Shown here: positions 55,862-64,000 of the stretch, piece by piece
Numbering within the stretch: the first letter of the stretch is position 1
Layout: each line of letters begins with the position of its first letter
Source: Lentisphaerota bacterium
Lineage (GTDB): Bacteria > Verrucomicrobiota > Lentisphaeria > Victivallales > Victivallaceae
Reading direction: 5' to 3'
Length of the DNA stretch: 64,000 nucleotides
Assembly: GCA_015061545.1 (NCBI GenBank)
Contig: SUWJ01000005.1
Span: 1 to 64,000, forward strand
Made by a program: the position numbers and the translations under genes
The notes under the pieces: model-generated
Databases searched by the model: none
What the model saw: the letters and a program-made list of their open reading frames with translations, nothing else
What the model was told of the DNA's origin: nothing

Positions 55862-56221
55862 TTAAAAAGGCAGTTCGTCCTGAGTGTTTTCTCCGGCGGA
55901 ATTTTCTGCATTCACATTTGCAACAGGTGGGGGTGATGCCGCTTTTTTTCCGGAACGGCTGATCGGTTTTGCAGTTGCCTGTGTGCGTTCATTTTCGGGA
56001 TCGAACTCCACAAATTCGCCGCTGCTGCCGTCATCTTTGAACAACATCTCCACCCGGCTGTTCAAGGCGCTGAGCCGATGTTGACAATGCTTTATCAACG
56101 CGGCGCCGCGTTCAAGTTGGGTCACCATTTTTTCCAGGGGCATGGACCCGTTTTCAACTTCGGCAATGAGTCCTTCCAGTTCTGTTATGATATCTTCAAA
56201 TGATTTTTCTTTGTTTCCCAT
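55862..56221 (-). CDS. xseB: Exodeoxyribonuclease VII small subunit
   Basis: 119 residues from the ATG at 56221. The first ~65 residues are the XseB coiled-coil pair: KSFEDIITELEGLIAEVENG and MPLEKMVTQLERGAALIKHCQ. These wrap the large subunit XseA, which degrades single-stranded DNA. The C-terminal ~50 residues are a low-complexity acidic and Ser/Pro tail not found in E. coli XseB. xseA is not in the window. The longer upstream frame has no support. Confidence 0.9.
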   Translation of the reverse strand: MGNKEKSFEDIITELEGLIAEVENGSMPLEKMVTQLERGAALIKHCQHRLSALNSRVEMLFKDDGSSGEFVEFDPENERTQATAKPISRSGKKAASPPPVANVNAENSAGENTQDELPF

Positions 56222-56308
56222 AATCCAATCCTTAAAAAAGCATCTTTTGAGCTGTTGATTAATATTCCACGAAAAATATGAAAAGCAAATTTGCAGCACT
56301 TTTTAGTA

Positions 56309-56360
56309 GAAAAAAATCCGGCAGCAGGAGCGTTGACTTAGAAAACTGCTCCTGCTGCCG
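56309..56360 (-). terminator. Terminator of the ygiQ-like gene
   Basis: CGGCAGCAGGAGC (56319-56331) pairs with GCTCCTGCTGCCG (56348-56360), 13 bp. On the minus strand a T-rich run follows. Confidence 0.85.
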
Positions 56361-56434
56361 TCAGGGGATGGGGGATCTCCGCTTTATTTGACGGTCATCA
56401 CCCCGTAATAGTTCCACGATATCGGCTGATTTTA

Positions 56435-58273
56435 TCAGAATTTTTTTCCGCTTTTATTTTTGTTGGCTTCAACAGGATGCTTTTTCTTCGGTTGGCTGCA
56501 CTTCTGAAATGAGTTGCGATCGCTGTTTGCTGCAGGCTCCTTGCTGTATTTCTCCCGCGGTCTGGCTCCCGGGCGCTTCTTTTTAAGCATATTTATCTGC
56601 GTCCGCCGCTCCGCCAAACCGCGATTGACCTGAATAGTGCTGCCGTCGGGCGCCAAGCCTGTGTAATACATGGCTCCACCCATCGTCATCGGCAGCGGTA
56701 TATAGTCCTGCACCTGCTGGGGACTCCAGTTGTGCTGGTCAAGAAAATCATCCACCGTCTTCATCTCTCTTTCGGTACAACCGGGAAAGTTGGAGATGAA
56801 AAGCGGAATTAAATATTGCTCTTTACCGGCGGCGCGGCTTTCGTCTTCAAAAAATTTCTTGAAAATATAAAAATCTTCGGCGGGATTTTTGCGCATCAGT
56901 TTCAATACATTATTATTCAGATGTTCCGGCGCCACCTTCATATGACCCGATACATGGAAACGGATGATCTCGCGGAAGAGCTCTTTCTGCTGATTGGCAA
57001 GATCCAGCCGCATCCCTGAATTGATATAAAGATGTTTGACTTTCGGGTTTTTCCGCACTTCGCGCAACAGCGCCAGCAATCTTTTGCCGTCGCAGGAATA
57101 ATTGGGACAGGGCAGGGGCCACAGACAGCTGGAACGGCGGCATTGAGAACATTTGCTTATATCTTTGACCACGCTGCCGTAAATATTGCCGGCTGCTCCG
57201 CCGATGTCGCTGATCGTACCGCGGAAATCTTTATCCGCAGTCAGACGTTCCACATCTTTTATGATCGAACTTTCGCTGCGGCTGGTTACTCCGCGCCCCT
57301 GATGAGCCACCAATCCGCAGAATGTGCAGCCGCCCGGGCATCCGCGCACCGCCGGGATCGAGTCGCGGATCGTTTCAAACGCAGGAATCCGGTTCTTATA
57401 TTTCGGGTGAGGCTTGCGGCTGAAATTGAGTTCGTTCACCCGATCAAGTTCTTCGCCGGTCAACGGCGGTTGCGGCGGTTCTATAACCAGCAGACGGTCG
57501 CCGACCTTTTCGATCAGACCGCGGTTCGCATACTGGTTGCTGGCAAGTTCCACCAACTTTATTGAATCCATCAAGGCAGAACGGCGCTGCAAATGTTCTT
57601 CGTGGCTGGGCAGTTCCAGAAAATTCTCCGGCTTGACAAAACTTTCGGCAGCTTTCTTCCCCAGCAAGCGGGCTGTTCCGGCAATGCCTTCCAGACTCTT
57701 TTTCTCCCGCAGGCGGTTGAATATTTCCACTACGGGCCGTTCACCCATGCCGTAAATAAGAATATCAGCCTTGGCATCCACCAAAACAGGAAAGCGCAGT
57801 TTATCCTGCCAATAGTCGTAATGAGTTACCCGCCGCATACTTGCTTCCAGCCCGCCGAGTACAACCGGTACTCCGGGAAAAGCACGTTTTGCCAGTTGGC
57901 TGTAAACGGTCAGCGCATGGGGCGGACGGCGCCCGGTTTCGCCATTTTCAATATAAGCATCTTCCCGCCGTTTGCGGCGTCCTGCAGTATAGATATTGAC
58001 CATACTGTCCAGATTGCCTGAACTTATACCGATACCTACTTTAGGTGTCCCCATTACTTTCAGCACCTCAGGATCCTGCCACGGAAACTGGGCAATCACC
58101 CCCGTCCGGAAGCCTGCCGCCAGCAGAATACGCCCGATCAGCGATATGCCGAAAGAGGGGTGATCCACATAAGCATCGCCGGTCAGCAGCAGCACATCCA
58201 GCTCATCCCAGCCGAAGGCTTCCATTTCCTGCCGCGTGGTGGGCAAATAAGGTACATTGTCGTATGAAGGCAT
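56435..58273 (-). CDS. YgiQ family radical SAM protein
   Basis: 612 residues. Radical SAM motif AVRGCPGGCTFC with C-x3-C-x2-C near residue 311. The N-terminal part holds the UPF0313 features LLLTGDAYVDHPSFG and VVLGGLEASMRRVTHYDYW. The C-terminal ~45 residues are basic, with KKKRPGARPR. The reaction of YgiQ is not established. It is a single gene ended by a 13-bp stem terminator. Upstream on the same strand is a small secreted protein gene. Confidence 0.9.
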   Translation of the reverse strand: MPSYDNVPYLPTTRQEMEAFGWDELDVLLLTGDAYVDHPSFGISLIGRILLAAGFRTGVIAQFPWQDPEVLKVMGTPKVGIGISSGNLDSMVNIYTAGRRKRREDAYIENGETGRRPPHALTVYSQLAKRAFPGVPVVLGGLEASMRRVTHYDYWQDKLRFPVLVDAKADILIYGMGERPVVEIFNRLREKKSLEGIAGTARLLGKKAAESFVKPENFLELPSHEEHLQRRSALMDSIKLVELASNQYANRGLIEKVGDRLLVIEPPQPPLTGEELDRVNELNFSRKPHPKYKNRIPAFETIRDSIPAVRGCPGGCTFCGLVAHQGRGVTSRSESSIIKDVERLTADKDFRGTISDIGGAAGNIYGSVVKDISKCSQCRRSSCLWPLPCPNYSCDGKRLLALLREVRKNPKVKHLYINSGMRLDLANQQKELFREIIRFHVSGHMKVAPEHLNNNVLKLMRKNPAEDFYIFKKFFEDESRAAGKEQYLIPLFISNFPGCTEREMKTVDDFLDQHNWSPQQVQDYIPLPMTMGGAMYYTGLAPDGSTIQVNRGLAERRTQINMLKKKRPGARPREKYSKEPAANSDRNSFQKCSQPKKKHPVEANKNKSGKKF

Positions 58274-58298
58274 GATCTCTCCCCAACTGAAACTGTGG

Positions 58299-58832
58299 TC
58301 AGAAGGTCCCGCCGGCGGGAATATCCTTGACCGGAGTGAATTTTCTACTGCCCAGATTTTTCAGTTCAAAACTGACAGCCCGGCGGTTACGCAAGGCGCT
58401 TTTCAGTACCGCGCGGGTCTTCTGACTGCCGGAACCTGTCGTAACGCGATTGCCGTCAAATACAAAGAGCAGCCGTACCAGCGAATCCTTTTCGGGGTAG
58501 CGTTCCGAGGGGTTGCAGACAAAAACCTCGTCATCGCATACTGCCGCCAGACAGTTTGCGGTATTGCCGTTGATGTTAAGCGTGTAATCCAGCGGGCTTA
58601 TGGAGCGGCCGGGAAACATTTTTATAACCACTTGCACATAGATTTTTTTATCAAAGCTGCACTTGTAGGGAGAACCTTCCAGGTTGATTATTTCCTGCGC
58701 AGCACCGGTGATTTCTGCTGCCAGCACTTCGCCGGTCTGGAATCCCAGTTCCAGGGTTTTTGCCGACAGTTCTTTCCCCAGCAGAACCGCCGCTGCACAA
58801 CACGCCAAACGGATCAAAAATGTCGATCTCAT
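58299..58832 (-). CDS. Secreted hypothetical protein
   Basis: 177 residues from the ATG at 58832 with AGGAAAT upstream. Signal peptide (RSTFLIRLACCAAAVLLGKELSA, cleavage near AKT). The mature part is beta-rich, about 150 residues: TLELGFQTGEVL, NLEGSPYKCSFDKKIYVQVVI. No named family recognised. It ends 25 bases before the ygiQ-like start on the same strand, so it may share the transcript. Confidence 0.55.
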   Translation of the reverse strand: MRSTFLIRLACCAAAVLLGKELSAKTLELGFQTGEVLAAEITGAAQEIINLEGSPYKCSFDKKIYVQVVIKMFPGRSISPLDYTLNINGNTANCLAAVCDDEVFVCNPSERYPEKDSLVRLLFVFDGNRVTTGSGSQKTRAVLKSALRNRRAVSFELKNLGSRKFTPVKDIPAGGTF

Positions 58833-58940
58833 ATTTCCTGACTCCCTCTTTGCTCGGTTTGTAAGATCATTCATATTGCAGATTAATATAACCGCTGGAT
58901 TGATTTTAGCAAATCAAAACAGTTTTTTCCCGCAAAAAAC

Positions 58941-58969
58941 TTGCATACTTTTAATATTAGAGTTATAAT
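58941..58969 (+). promoter_or_regulatory. Promoter of the hypothetical-murA pair
   Basis: TTGCAT (58941-58946), 17 bases, then TATAAT (58964-58969), a full -10 consensus. The first start codon is about 130 bases downstream. Confidence 0.65.
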
Positions 58970-59099
58970 AGAGAGGGTTTCAAAAGCTGTAAAAAGGTGC
59001 GCTTTCGCCGAATGGATATACGGCGGTTGGTCTGGCGGGGATTGGCTTGTGAAATCATCCTGACGAAAAAGTTTTTTTATATGGAAGGTAGACGTTTTA

Positions 59100-59771
59100 A
59101 TGGCTGTCAAGTTTGATTTGCTGGAAAAGTTCCGGCGGGCGTTGCTGCGATCCGATGGTTTGGCAGACGGAGTGCGCAACGCTTCGGACGCAGATTATCT
59201 GGTGAAAATGAATATTCCCCCGCTGCTGGGCAGACGGGATGCCGCCTGCGATTTTTTGCGGGAGATCCTGCAGCACGAACTTAAAGAGCTGCCGCTGAAT
59301 GAACGGTTGCTCCGCTACGAAAATATGCTGGAAATCCTTGAGTATGCCATTGTTGATACTGAAAGTGTGCAGATGACCCTTGCCAGCGCCGAAACGGCGG
59401 GGCGGGAAAAACGGCTGCATACTTTTCTGGCAGTCTTGCGCGATTTGCTCAGCAGCGCCTGCGCTATGGCCGAAGCGAATGTGGCATTTACCGGCGAAGA
59501 CCCGGATCTGGGCTATTTTCTGGGCAAAACCGGACGGATGGGGCGTTATGCTGCTTCGGGGCGGGATGCGGAAATGCGTTCGTTGAATCTGGCGCTGGAT
59601 CTTTCGGTGGCGGCATCTGCCAAGTTCGAGGTTTATTGCGATTACAACCGCAAGAGTTTCAGCGCCGCCAACAGCGAACGCTACACAGAGGCATACGACC
59701 TTTACAGTCAGCGTTTCCGCAAAACCGTTGAATTGAAAAAATCCTTAACCAAGCAAGCAAAAGATAAATAA
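59100..59771 (+). CDS. Hypothetical helical protein upstream of murA
   Basis: 223 residues, unrecognised. Mostly helical and highly charged, with no hydrophobic membrane segment. Noticeable parts are FLREILQHELKELPLNERLLRYENMLEIL as a long amphipathic helix, and a basic C-terminus VELKKSLTKQAKDK. It precedes murA by 21 bases, so both are probably co-transcribed. A role in envelope growth is suggested only by position. Confidence 0.5.
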   Translation: MAVKFDLLEKFRRALLRSDGLADGVRNASDADYLVKMNIPPLLGRRDAACDFLREILQHELKELPLNERLLRYENMLEILEYAIVDTESVQMTLASAETAGREKRLHTFLAVLRDLLSSACAMAEANVAFTGEDPDLGYFLGKTGRMGRYAASGRDAEMRSLNLALDLSVAASAKFEVYCDYNRKSFSAANSERYTEAYDLYSQRFRKTVELKKSLTKQAKDK

Positions 59772-59792
59772 GAGAGTACGGAATTTTTTACT

Positions 59793-61079
59793 ATGGGGCA
59801 ACTTCATATTACCGGCGGGATCGTTCCGCATGGATCTGTAAAAGTAAGCGGCAACAAAAATGCTGCTTTGCCGATGCTTTCGGCAGCGCTGCTGACCGGC
59901 GATAAAGTTACGCTGCGGAATATGCCGGATATTCTGGATGTGCGTACGATGATGGATATAATCCGGGCGCTGGGCGGAAAGGTTGAGTTTGCCGATAATG
60001 TGGCTGTAATTGATGCATCGACGATTTCAAGCGGCACGATTCCGCGGGAACTTTGTGCCAAAGCGCGAACTTCCATATTATTTGCCGCTCCGCTGACTGC
60101 CCGTTTGGGCGAAGCCAAGCTCTATCCGCCCGGCGGCGATGTGATCGGGCGTCGCCGGCTGGACGGACATTTTTACGGTTTGGAAAAATTGGGCGCCAAA
60201 CTGGAGTGCAGCGACAACGCCTATTGCTTTACTCTGCCGCAGAAAAAATTGTACGGCCGCGATCTTTTTCTGGACGAAGCCAGCGTAACGGCTACCGAAC
60301 AGATCATGATGGCGGCGGTGCTGGCGGAGGGGCATACTACTTTGCTTAATGCCGCCTGCGAACCTCATGTGGTGGAACTGGGCGAAATGCTTAACAGTAT
60401 GGGCGCGTGGATCAGCGGTCTGGGCAGCAATACCATTGAGATCGACGGTGTTCAGGAGCTGCACGGCTGCGATTTTACCATTGCCGGTGACCATATCGAA
60501 GCCGGCAGTTTTCTGGCATTGGGGGCTGCTTTGGGCGGCGAACTGGAAATACAGGGCACGCTGCCGCGTCACTATTGGATGCTTCGGCGCGTTTTCGAGC
60601 GTTTCAATATCGAAATGACGCTCAATGCCGACCATATATTGCTGCCGGGGGGGCAGCAACTCAAAGTCAAACAGGATTTCGGTGGGCATATTCCGGTGAT
60701 TTCCGATGGACCGTGGCCCCAGTATCCCAGCGATATGATGAGCTGTACGGTGGTTATGGCAACTCAAGCCGAAGGGTGTGCGCTCTTTTTTGAAAAAATG
60801 TTTGAAAGCCGTCTGTACTTTGTTGACCGTCTGATCGATATGGGCGCCAATGCCATCGTTTGCGACCCGCACCGCGTAGTGATATCAGGGCCTTCCAGAT
60901 TGCACGGCTCGGTGATGTCCAGTCCCGATATCCGTGCGGGTATGGCAATGGTTATTGCGGGGCTTTGCGCCGAGGGCAACAGCATTATCAAATCCAGCGA
61001 GATCATCTACCGCGGCTACGCCAATCTGGTGGAAAAATTGCAGAATCTGGGCTTGGAGGTCCGCGAAATATCGCAATAA
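59793..61079 (+). CDS. murA: UDP-N-acetylglucosamine enolpyruvyl transferase (Asp-type)
   Basis: 428 residues. First committed step of peptidoglycan synthesis. Lys22 and Asn23 in GNKNAAL are present. In the active-site loop the usual Cys115 (PGGCAIG) is Asp116 here (PGGDVIGRR). That exchange is known in Mycobacterium, Chlamydia and Borrelia and confers fosfomycin resistance. The late ADGEIEIR-type blocks and RTGYANLVEKL-like end (IIYRGYANLVEKLQNL) are normal. It follows the hypothetical gene by 21 bases. Confidence 0.95.
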   Translation: MGQLHITGGIVPHGSVKVSGNKNAALPMLSAALLTGDKVTLRNMPDILDVRTMMDIIRALGGKVEFADNVAVIDASTISSGTIPRELCAKARTSILFAAPLTARLGEAKLYPPGGDVIGRRRLDGHFYGLEKLGAKLECSDNAYCFTLPQKKLYGRDLFLDEASVTATEQIMMAAVLAEGHTTLLNAACEPHVVELGEMLNSMGAWISGLGSNTIEIDGVQELHGCDFTIAGDHIEAGSFLALGAALGGELEIQGTLPRHYWMLRRVFERFNIEMTLNADHILLPGGQQLKVKQDFGGHIPVISDGPWPQYPSDMMSCTVVMATQAEGCALFFEKMFESRLYFVDRLIDMGANAIVCDPHRVVISGPSRLHGSVMSSPDIRAGMAMVIAGLCAEGNSIIKSSEIIYRGYANLVEKLQNLGLEVREISQ

Positions 61080-61082
61080 AAT

Positions 61083-61110
61083 TTGCAAAAATTATTAATG
61101 GCGTTATATT
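61083..61110 (+). promoter_or_regulatory. Promoter of LacI-type regulator gene
   Basis: TTGCAA at 61083-61088 and TATATT at 61105-61110, 16 bases apart, directly after the murA stop. Confidence 0.65.
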
Positions 61111-61183
61111 TATTGTTCGGCTGCAGCAATGGGTGCTGCAATCAACTGATTTACTGTGCTGAAAAAACGGAAAGGCCGGACTT

Positions 61184-62227
61184 ATGAAGACGATGCAGGA
61201 AATCGCTGACGAATTGGGGTTGGCGCGTTCTACTGTGTCGTTATGCCTGTCCGAAAGTCACCGTCATTACCGGATCAGCGCAGCTACTGTCCAACGGGTG
61301 CGCGATTATGCCGAAAAGGTCGGTTTTGTGCCCAATCGCATGGCGGGTAAACTGGGCAAAGATCAAACGCCGCCTATCGGATTGATCATCAATCAGGACG
61401 GTTCGTTTGAAAAGAGCGCCGTTGCTTTGCGTTACGCCATGAACCGTCTGCACGAAGCCAGACGCGATTTTGTGATCCAGGGGTTTATCGGCGGCAGACT
61501 GGTTCCGACGGTAAGAATGCTCAAAGGTTTACAGGTCAATACGTTGATAATGTTCGGTCTGTTCGACGAGTCGATTCATCAGGAGCGGGAAAATTATGCC
61601 GACAGCGGCGCATTCAAATCGGGCGATTTGAATAAGCTGCGGGCGTTGCTTAAAGATGTGGATTTTTTCAGCGTTGACTACGATTTCCCGGTTCCCGAGG
61701 AGAGTGCGGATAATATTTACCGTATGGGTATTGACCGCAGTCACACCCGTATTGAGCTTATGGAAGAGCTTGCTGCGGCAGGTAAGGGCAATTTTATGTG
61801 CCAGATAGATGCCGATGAAGAAGAAGATCTTATGGCGCGGAAACTGATTTTCGACCGCCGCCAGATTCTGCGTGGGGACTTTACTGCGCGGGATGAGTTT
61901 GATATCGGCAGACATTATGCGGAAATGGTTTTGCGGGATTTCAGCCATCTGAAGGTCAGGACCGTGCTGGTCAACGACGACCGTATTGCGGTGGGGCTGA
62001 TTGAAACGCTGACCGCCAGAGGGGTCAAAGTGCCTGAAGAATTGCAGGTCATCGGCTTCGATAATTTGCAGGATGCGCCTTATTTCAGAGTTCCGCTGAC
62101 CAGTATTGAAGTGCCGGTGCTGGATAATACGCGGCGGGTGCTTGACCATATTCTTGATCGGGTGCCGCTGGAAAAAAATACAATCAACCGCGCTAATATT
62201 ATCTGGCGCGAAAGCGCCGTGCTGTAA
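61184..62227 (+). CDS. LacI family transcriptional regulator
   Basis: 347 residues. N-terminal helix-turn-helix MQEIADELGLARSTVSLCLS with the hinge RVRDYAEKVGFVPNRMAGKLG. The C-terminal ~270 residues are a periplasmic-binding-like effector domain; near its end PEELQVIGFDNL is the typical LacI block. The effector is unknown. No operon partner: the next gene is convergent. LacI proteins usually control nearby sugar genes; here none is adjacent, so it may act at a distance. Confidence 0.93.
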   Translation: MKTMQEIADELGLARSTVSLCLSESHRHYRISAATVQRVRDYAEKVGFVPNRMAGKLGKDQTPPIGLIINQDGSFEKSAVALRYAMNRLHEARRDFVIQGFIGGRLVPTVRMLKGLQVNTLIMFGLFDESIHQERENYADSGAFKSGDLNKLRALLKDVDFFSVDYDFPVPEESADNIYRMGIDRSHTRIELMEELAAAGKGNFMCQIDADEEEDLMARKLIFDRRQILRGDFTARDEFDIGRHYAEMVLRDFSHLKVRTVLVNDDRIAVGLIETLTARGVKVPEELQVIGFDNLQDAPYFRVPLTSIEVPVLDNTRRVLDHILDRVPLEKNTINRANIIWRESAVL

Positions 62228-62257
62228 AAGCCGCCTTTTTAATCAATGCCGAATTTT

Positions 62258-62305
62258 AAGGCACTTTTTTCTGATATTTGTCAGAGAAAAGTGCCTTTCA
62301 GTTTT
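62258..62305 (+). terminator. Terminator after the LacI gene
   Basis: AAGGCACTTTTTTCTGA (62258-62274) pairs with TCAGAGAAAAGTGCCTT (62281-62297) and is followed by a T-rich run. Confidence 0.75.
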
Positions 62306-62326
62306 TAACTAAGCTGCAATGTTCGG

Positions 62327-63304
62327 TTATTTGGCGGCAGTTTTGCGCTCCTGATAATTGTCAATTATTCTGAAGAATCCTGCCAGCAGCGTTCCGGATA
62401 TTGAGTGCCATACGCAGCTTACCGCCGATGCCAGCGCTGCGTTGGGTTCAGCGGCAAAGTGTTTGGTGGCAAGATTGGTCGCCAGCCCTGCATTCTGCAT
62501 ACCCACTTCGATGGAGATGGTACGTCTTTGCGCTTTACTCATTTTAGTCAACCAGCCCACACCGTACCCGGTGATATACCCCAGCAGATTGTGCATGAAA
62601 ATTGCCGCAAAGATCAGCAATCCCGAGTCGAAAAAGTGTTTGCCCTGAAAGGTTATCACACCGCCCACGATACAGGCAAAGGCAATTACCGATATGCCGG
62701 GCATAACTTTGCATACTTCCTGATAAGCTGCTTTTTTACCGCAGAAAAAGTTGCCTGCCGCCCCGATTGCAACCGGTATGATCGTGACAATAAGAATACT
62801 TTTGAACATTCCAACTGCGTCAACATCAATGCTATTTCCTGCCAGATGATACATCAGAAAAGGTGTCATTACCGGTGCCAGCAGCGTGGAGGCTGTGGTC
62901 ATACCCACCGAAAAAGCTACATCGCCGCGGCTGAGAAAAGTGATTATATTGCTGGAAACACCCCCGGGACAGCACCCCACCAGCAGCAATCCGGCTGCGA
63001 TTCCCGGTTCAAGTTTGATGATCTTGACCATCGCAAAAGCCAGCAGCGGCATAAGCGTATACTGGGCAACAGCTCCGATGAATATATCCAGCGGCCGTTT
63101 GGCGAGGATCTTGAAATCTTCGCCGGTCAGCGTCATGCCCATACTGAGCATGATTATTCCCAGAATAACAGTTTGAAGATCGCCCTTTACCCAGCAGAAA
63201 AGCGGCGGATAGATAAAAGCCAGCGCGGCAATCCCCACAATGACAGGCGAGGTGTATGCAGTGAGTATACGGCTGAACGCTTGCAAAAATTTCATAATTT
63301 TCAT
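62327..63304 (-). CDS. Bile acid:sodium symporter family protein
   Basis: 325 residues from the ATG at 63304 with AGGA upstream; a longer frame from 63346 runs into the TSCPD gene. About ten helices. The VGCCPGGVSSNIITFLSRGDVAFS block near 123 and the late EVGMQNAGLATNLA near 279 are SBF/ASBT features and bind two Na+ ions. Prokaryotic members move bile acids, pantoate or unknown organic anions. One base downstream of the TSCPD gene on the same strand. Confidence 0.93.
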   Translation of the reverse strand: MKIMKFLQAFSRILTAYTSPVIVGIAALAFIYPPLFCWVKGDLQTVILGIIMLSMGMTLTGEDFKILAKRPLDIFIGAVAQYTLMPLLAFAMVKIIKLEPGIAAGLLLVGCCPGGVSSNIITFLSRGDVAFSVGMTTASTLLAPVMTPFLMYHLAGNSIDVDAVGMFKSILIVTIIPVAIGAAGNFFCGKKAAYQEVCKVMPGISVIAFACIVGGVITFQGKHFFDSGLLIFAAIFMHNLLGYITGYGVGWLTKMSKAQRRTISIEVGMQNAGLATNLATKHFAAEPNAALASAVSCVWHSISGTLLAGFFRIIDNYQERKTAAK

Positions 63305-63305
63305 T

Positions 63306-63569
63306 TTATATTTCCTGTGATTCCTGTTTGATTTGTTTGAGCGCACAAGCCAGCTGGTCGGGACAGGAGGTGTTGCGCATCCCGCACGTTATCCCCGCAA
63401 GACGTTGGATAACATCGTCGATTTTCATGCCTTCAACCAGTTTGGCGATGCCGCGGTGGTTGCCCTGGCAGCCGCCGTTGAACTTTACGGCAGCAATAAT
63501 GTTATTTTCCACATCCAGTTCAATACTTTGGGCACAAACCTGATTATTGGTAGAGTAGATGTATTTCAT
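63306..63569 (-). CDS. TSCPD domain protein
   Basis: 87 residues. Entire length is the TSCPD domain: VKFNGGCQGNHRGIAKLVEGM and NTSCPDQLACALKQI, with conserved cysteines. The same domain is found at the C-terminus of some ribonucleotide reductases, where it binds metal. Stand-alone forms of ~85 residues are common and uncharacterised. It lies 1 base before the symporter start and 10 bases after the next upstream gene. Confidence 0.9.
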   Translation of the reverse strand: MKYIYSTNNQVCAQSIELDVENNIIAAVKFNGGCQGNHRGIAKLVEGMKIDDVIQRLAGITCGMRNTSCPDQLACALKQIKQESQEI

Positions 63570-63579
63570 AATTCAAGGA

Positions 63580-64000
63580 TCATTTCTGCGCCATGGCAAT
63601 ATCATTTGTATCAAATTCCTGCATTTCCAGAACTGCCCGATTGCGCTGTTCGGCTGCGTGGCGGTCAAAGTAGTCATAGCGGGTGCTTTGTCCGCCGAAC
63701 CAGGCAAAGGTGGTGTTGTTGTTCAGCAGATAAACCGGATCGCTGACTTTGCCCGAAAGAGCCAAAACCGCCCGCGGAACATAACGTTTGCCGTTGTTGG
63801 CGCACACTTCCACAAAGTTCAAACCAACTCCGCCCAGACCGTGGGTGGTCAGGCGGACGGCTTCGACGGGGGTATCAAAATCTTTTTCCAGCGGAATAAA
63901 GCGGCAGAAGGTACCGATATTTTCGTTGGAAGGTTTGAAGACTCCGCGCCCGGCAAAGTGCCACTCGCCTGCGGTTTTATATTCCACTTCAACATATTCC
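63580..64000 (-). CDS. Hypothetical protein, C-terminal part (5' end outside window)
   Basis: The frame is open to the window edge, so at least 139 codons are seen and the true start lies beyond. It looks beta-rich. No family is recognised. Noticeable parts are VRLTTHGLGGVGLNFVEV and YFDRHAAEQRNRAVLEMQ. It is 10 bases upstream of the TSCPD gene on the same strand and probably first in that operon. Confidence 0.55.
   Translation of the reverse strand, partial: EYVEVEYKTAGEWHFAGRGVFKPSNENIGTFCRFIPLEKDFDTPVEAVRLTTHGLGGVGLNFVEVCANNGKRYVPRAVLALSGKVSDPVYLLNNNTTFAWFGGQSTRYDYFDRHAAEQRNRAVLEMQEFDTNDIAMAQK

Overview
The window is a dense, mostly housekeeping stretch of a Gram-negative bacterial chromosome with about 57 protein genes on both strands, short operons and a mid-range base composition. 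Lipid A-type acyltransferases (LpxL-like and DUF374) imply an outer membrane, and MurE carries the DNPR motif of meso-diaminopimelate ligases. MurA has Asp in place of the catalytic Cys, and there are two TIM-barrel sugar isomerases, an M55 peptidase pair, McsA/McsB and a Trp-periodic repeat protein. Together these suggest the Planctomycetes-Verrucomicrobia-Chlamydiae-Lentisphaerae group, most likely Lentisphaerota (Victivallales). That placement is inference from gene content; no rRNA or tRNA gene is visible to confirm it.

Layout. 1-7 kb: sugar isomerase (cut by the window edge), CE15-type esterase, metallophosphoesterase, then a minus-strand ion-transport pair (Na/Pi and Ca/Na). 7-13 kb: threonine deaminase with RidA, a YggL-like protein, DUF374 acyltransferase, deacetylase-like protein and guaB. 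13-23 kb: secreted small proteins, an MFS transporter with a TetR-type palindrome, NAD-glutamate dehydrogenase, sugar isomerase, proB-miaB and MFS. 23-31.5 kb: tartrate/malate-type dehydrogenase with an EamA exporter, CstA, a hypothetical protein, LpxL, two tandem M55 D-aminopeptidases and prepilin peptidase.

31.5-37.2 kb is the most unusual part. A 900-base gene-poor interval holds a strongly structured candidate RNA with its own terminator, then a leader/hairpin module present two and a half times, then a small repeat protein. Next come dnaK behind a textbook sigma-54 promoter and groES-groEL behind a 9-N9-9 inverted repeat.

37-48 kb: class II aldolase, PHP phosphatase, deacetylase-like protein, endonuclease III, a sugar-acid type SDR, and a translationally coupled mcsA-mcsB-histidine kinase operon followed by an amidohydrolase and EamA transporter. 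48-64 kb: murF-murE with lipoproteins, an EF-hand membrane protein, DUF523/DUF1722, xseB, YgiQ, murA, a LacI regulator, a bile-acid-type Na+ symporter, a TSCPD protein and a gene cut by the right edge.

Functionally the window joins envelope construction (murA, murE, murF, acyltransferases), protein quality control (dnaK, groESL, mcsAB), central and sugar-acid metabolism, and transport. A recurring promoter form, TTGAAA/TTGCAA-N16/17-TATATT, is seen before many genes. All calls come from reading the sequence by eye; no database search or folding program was run.
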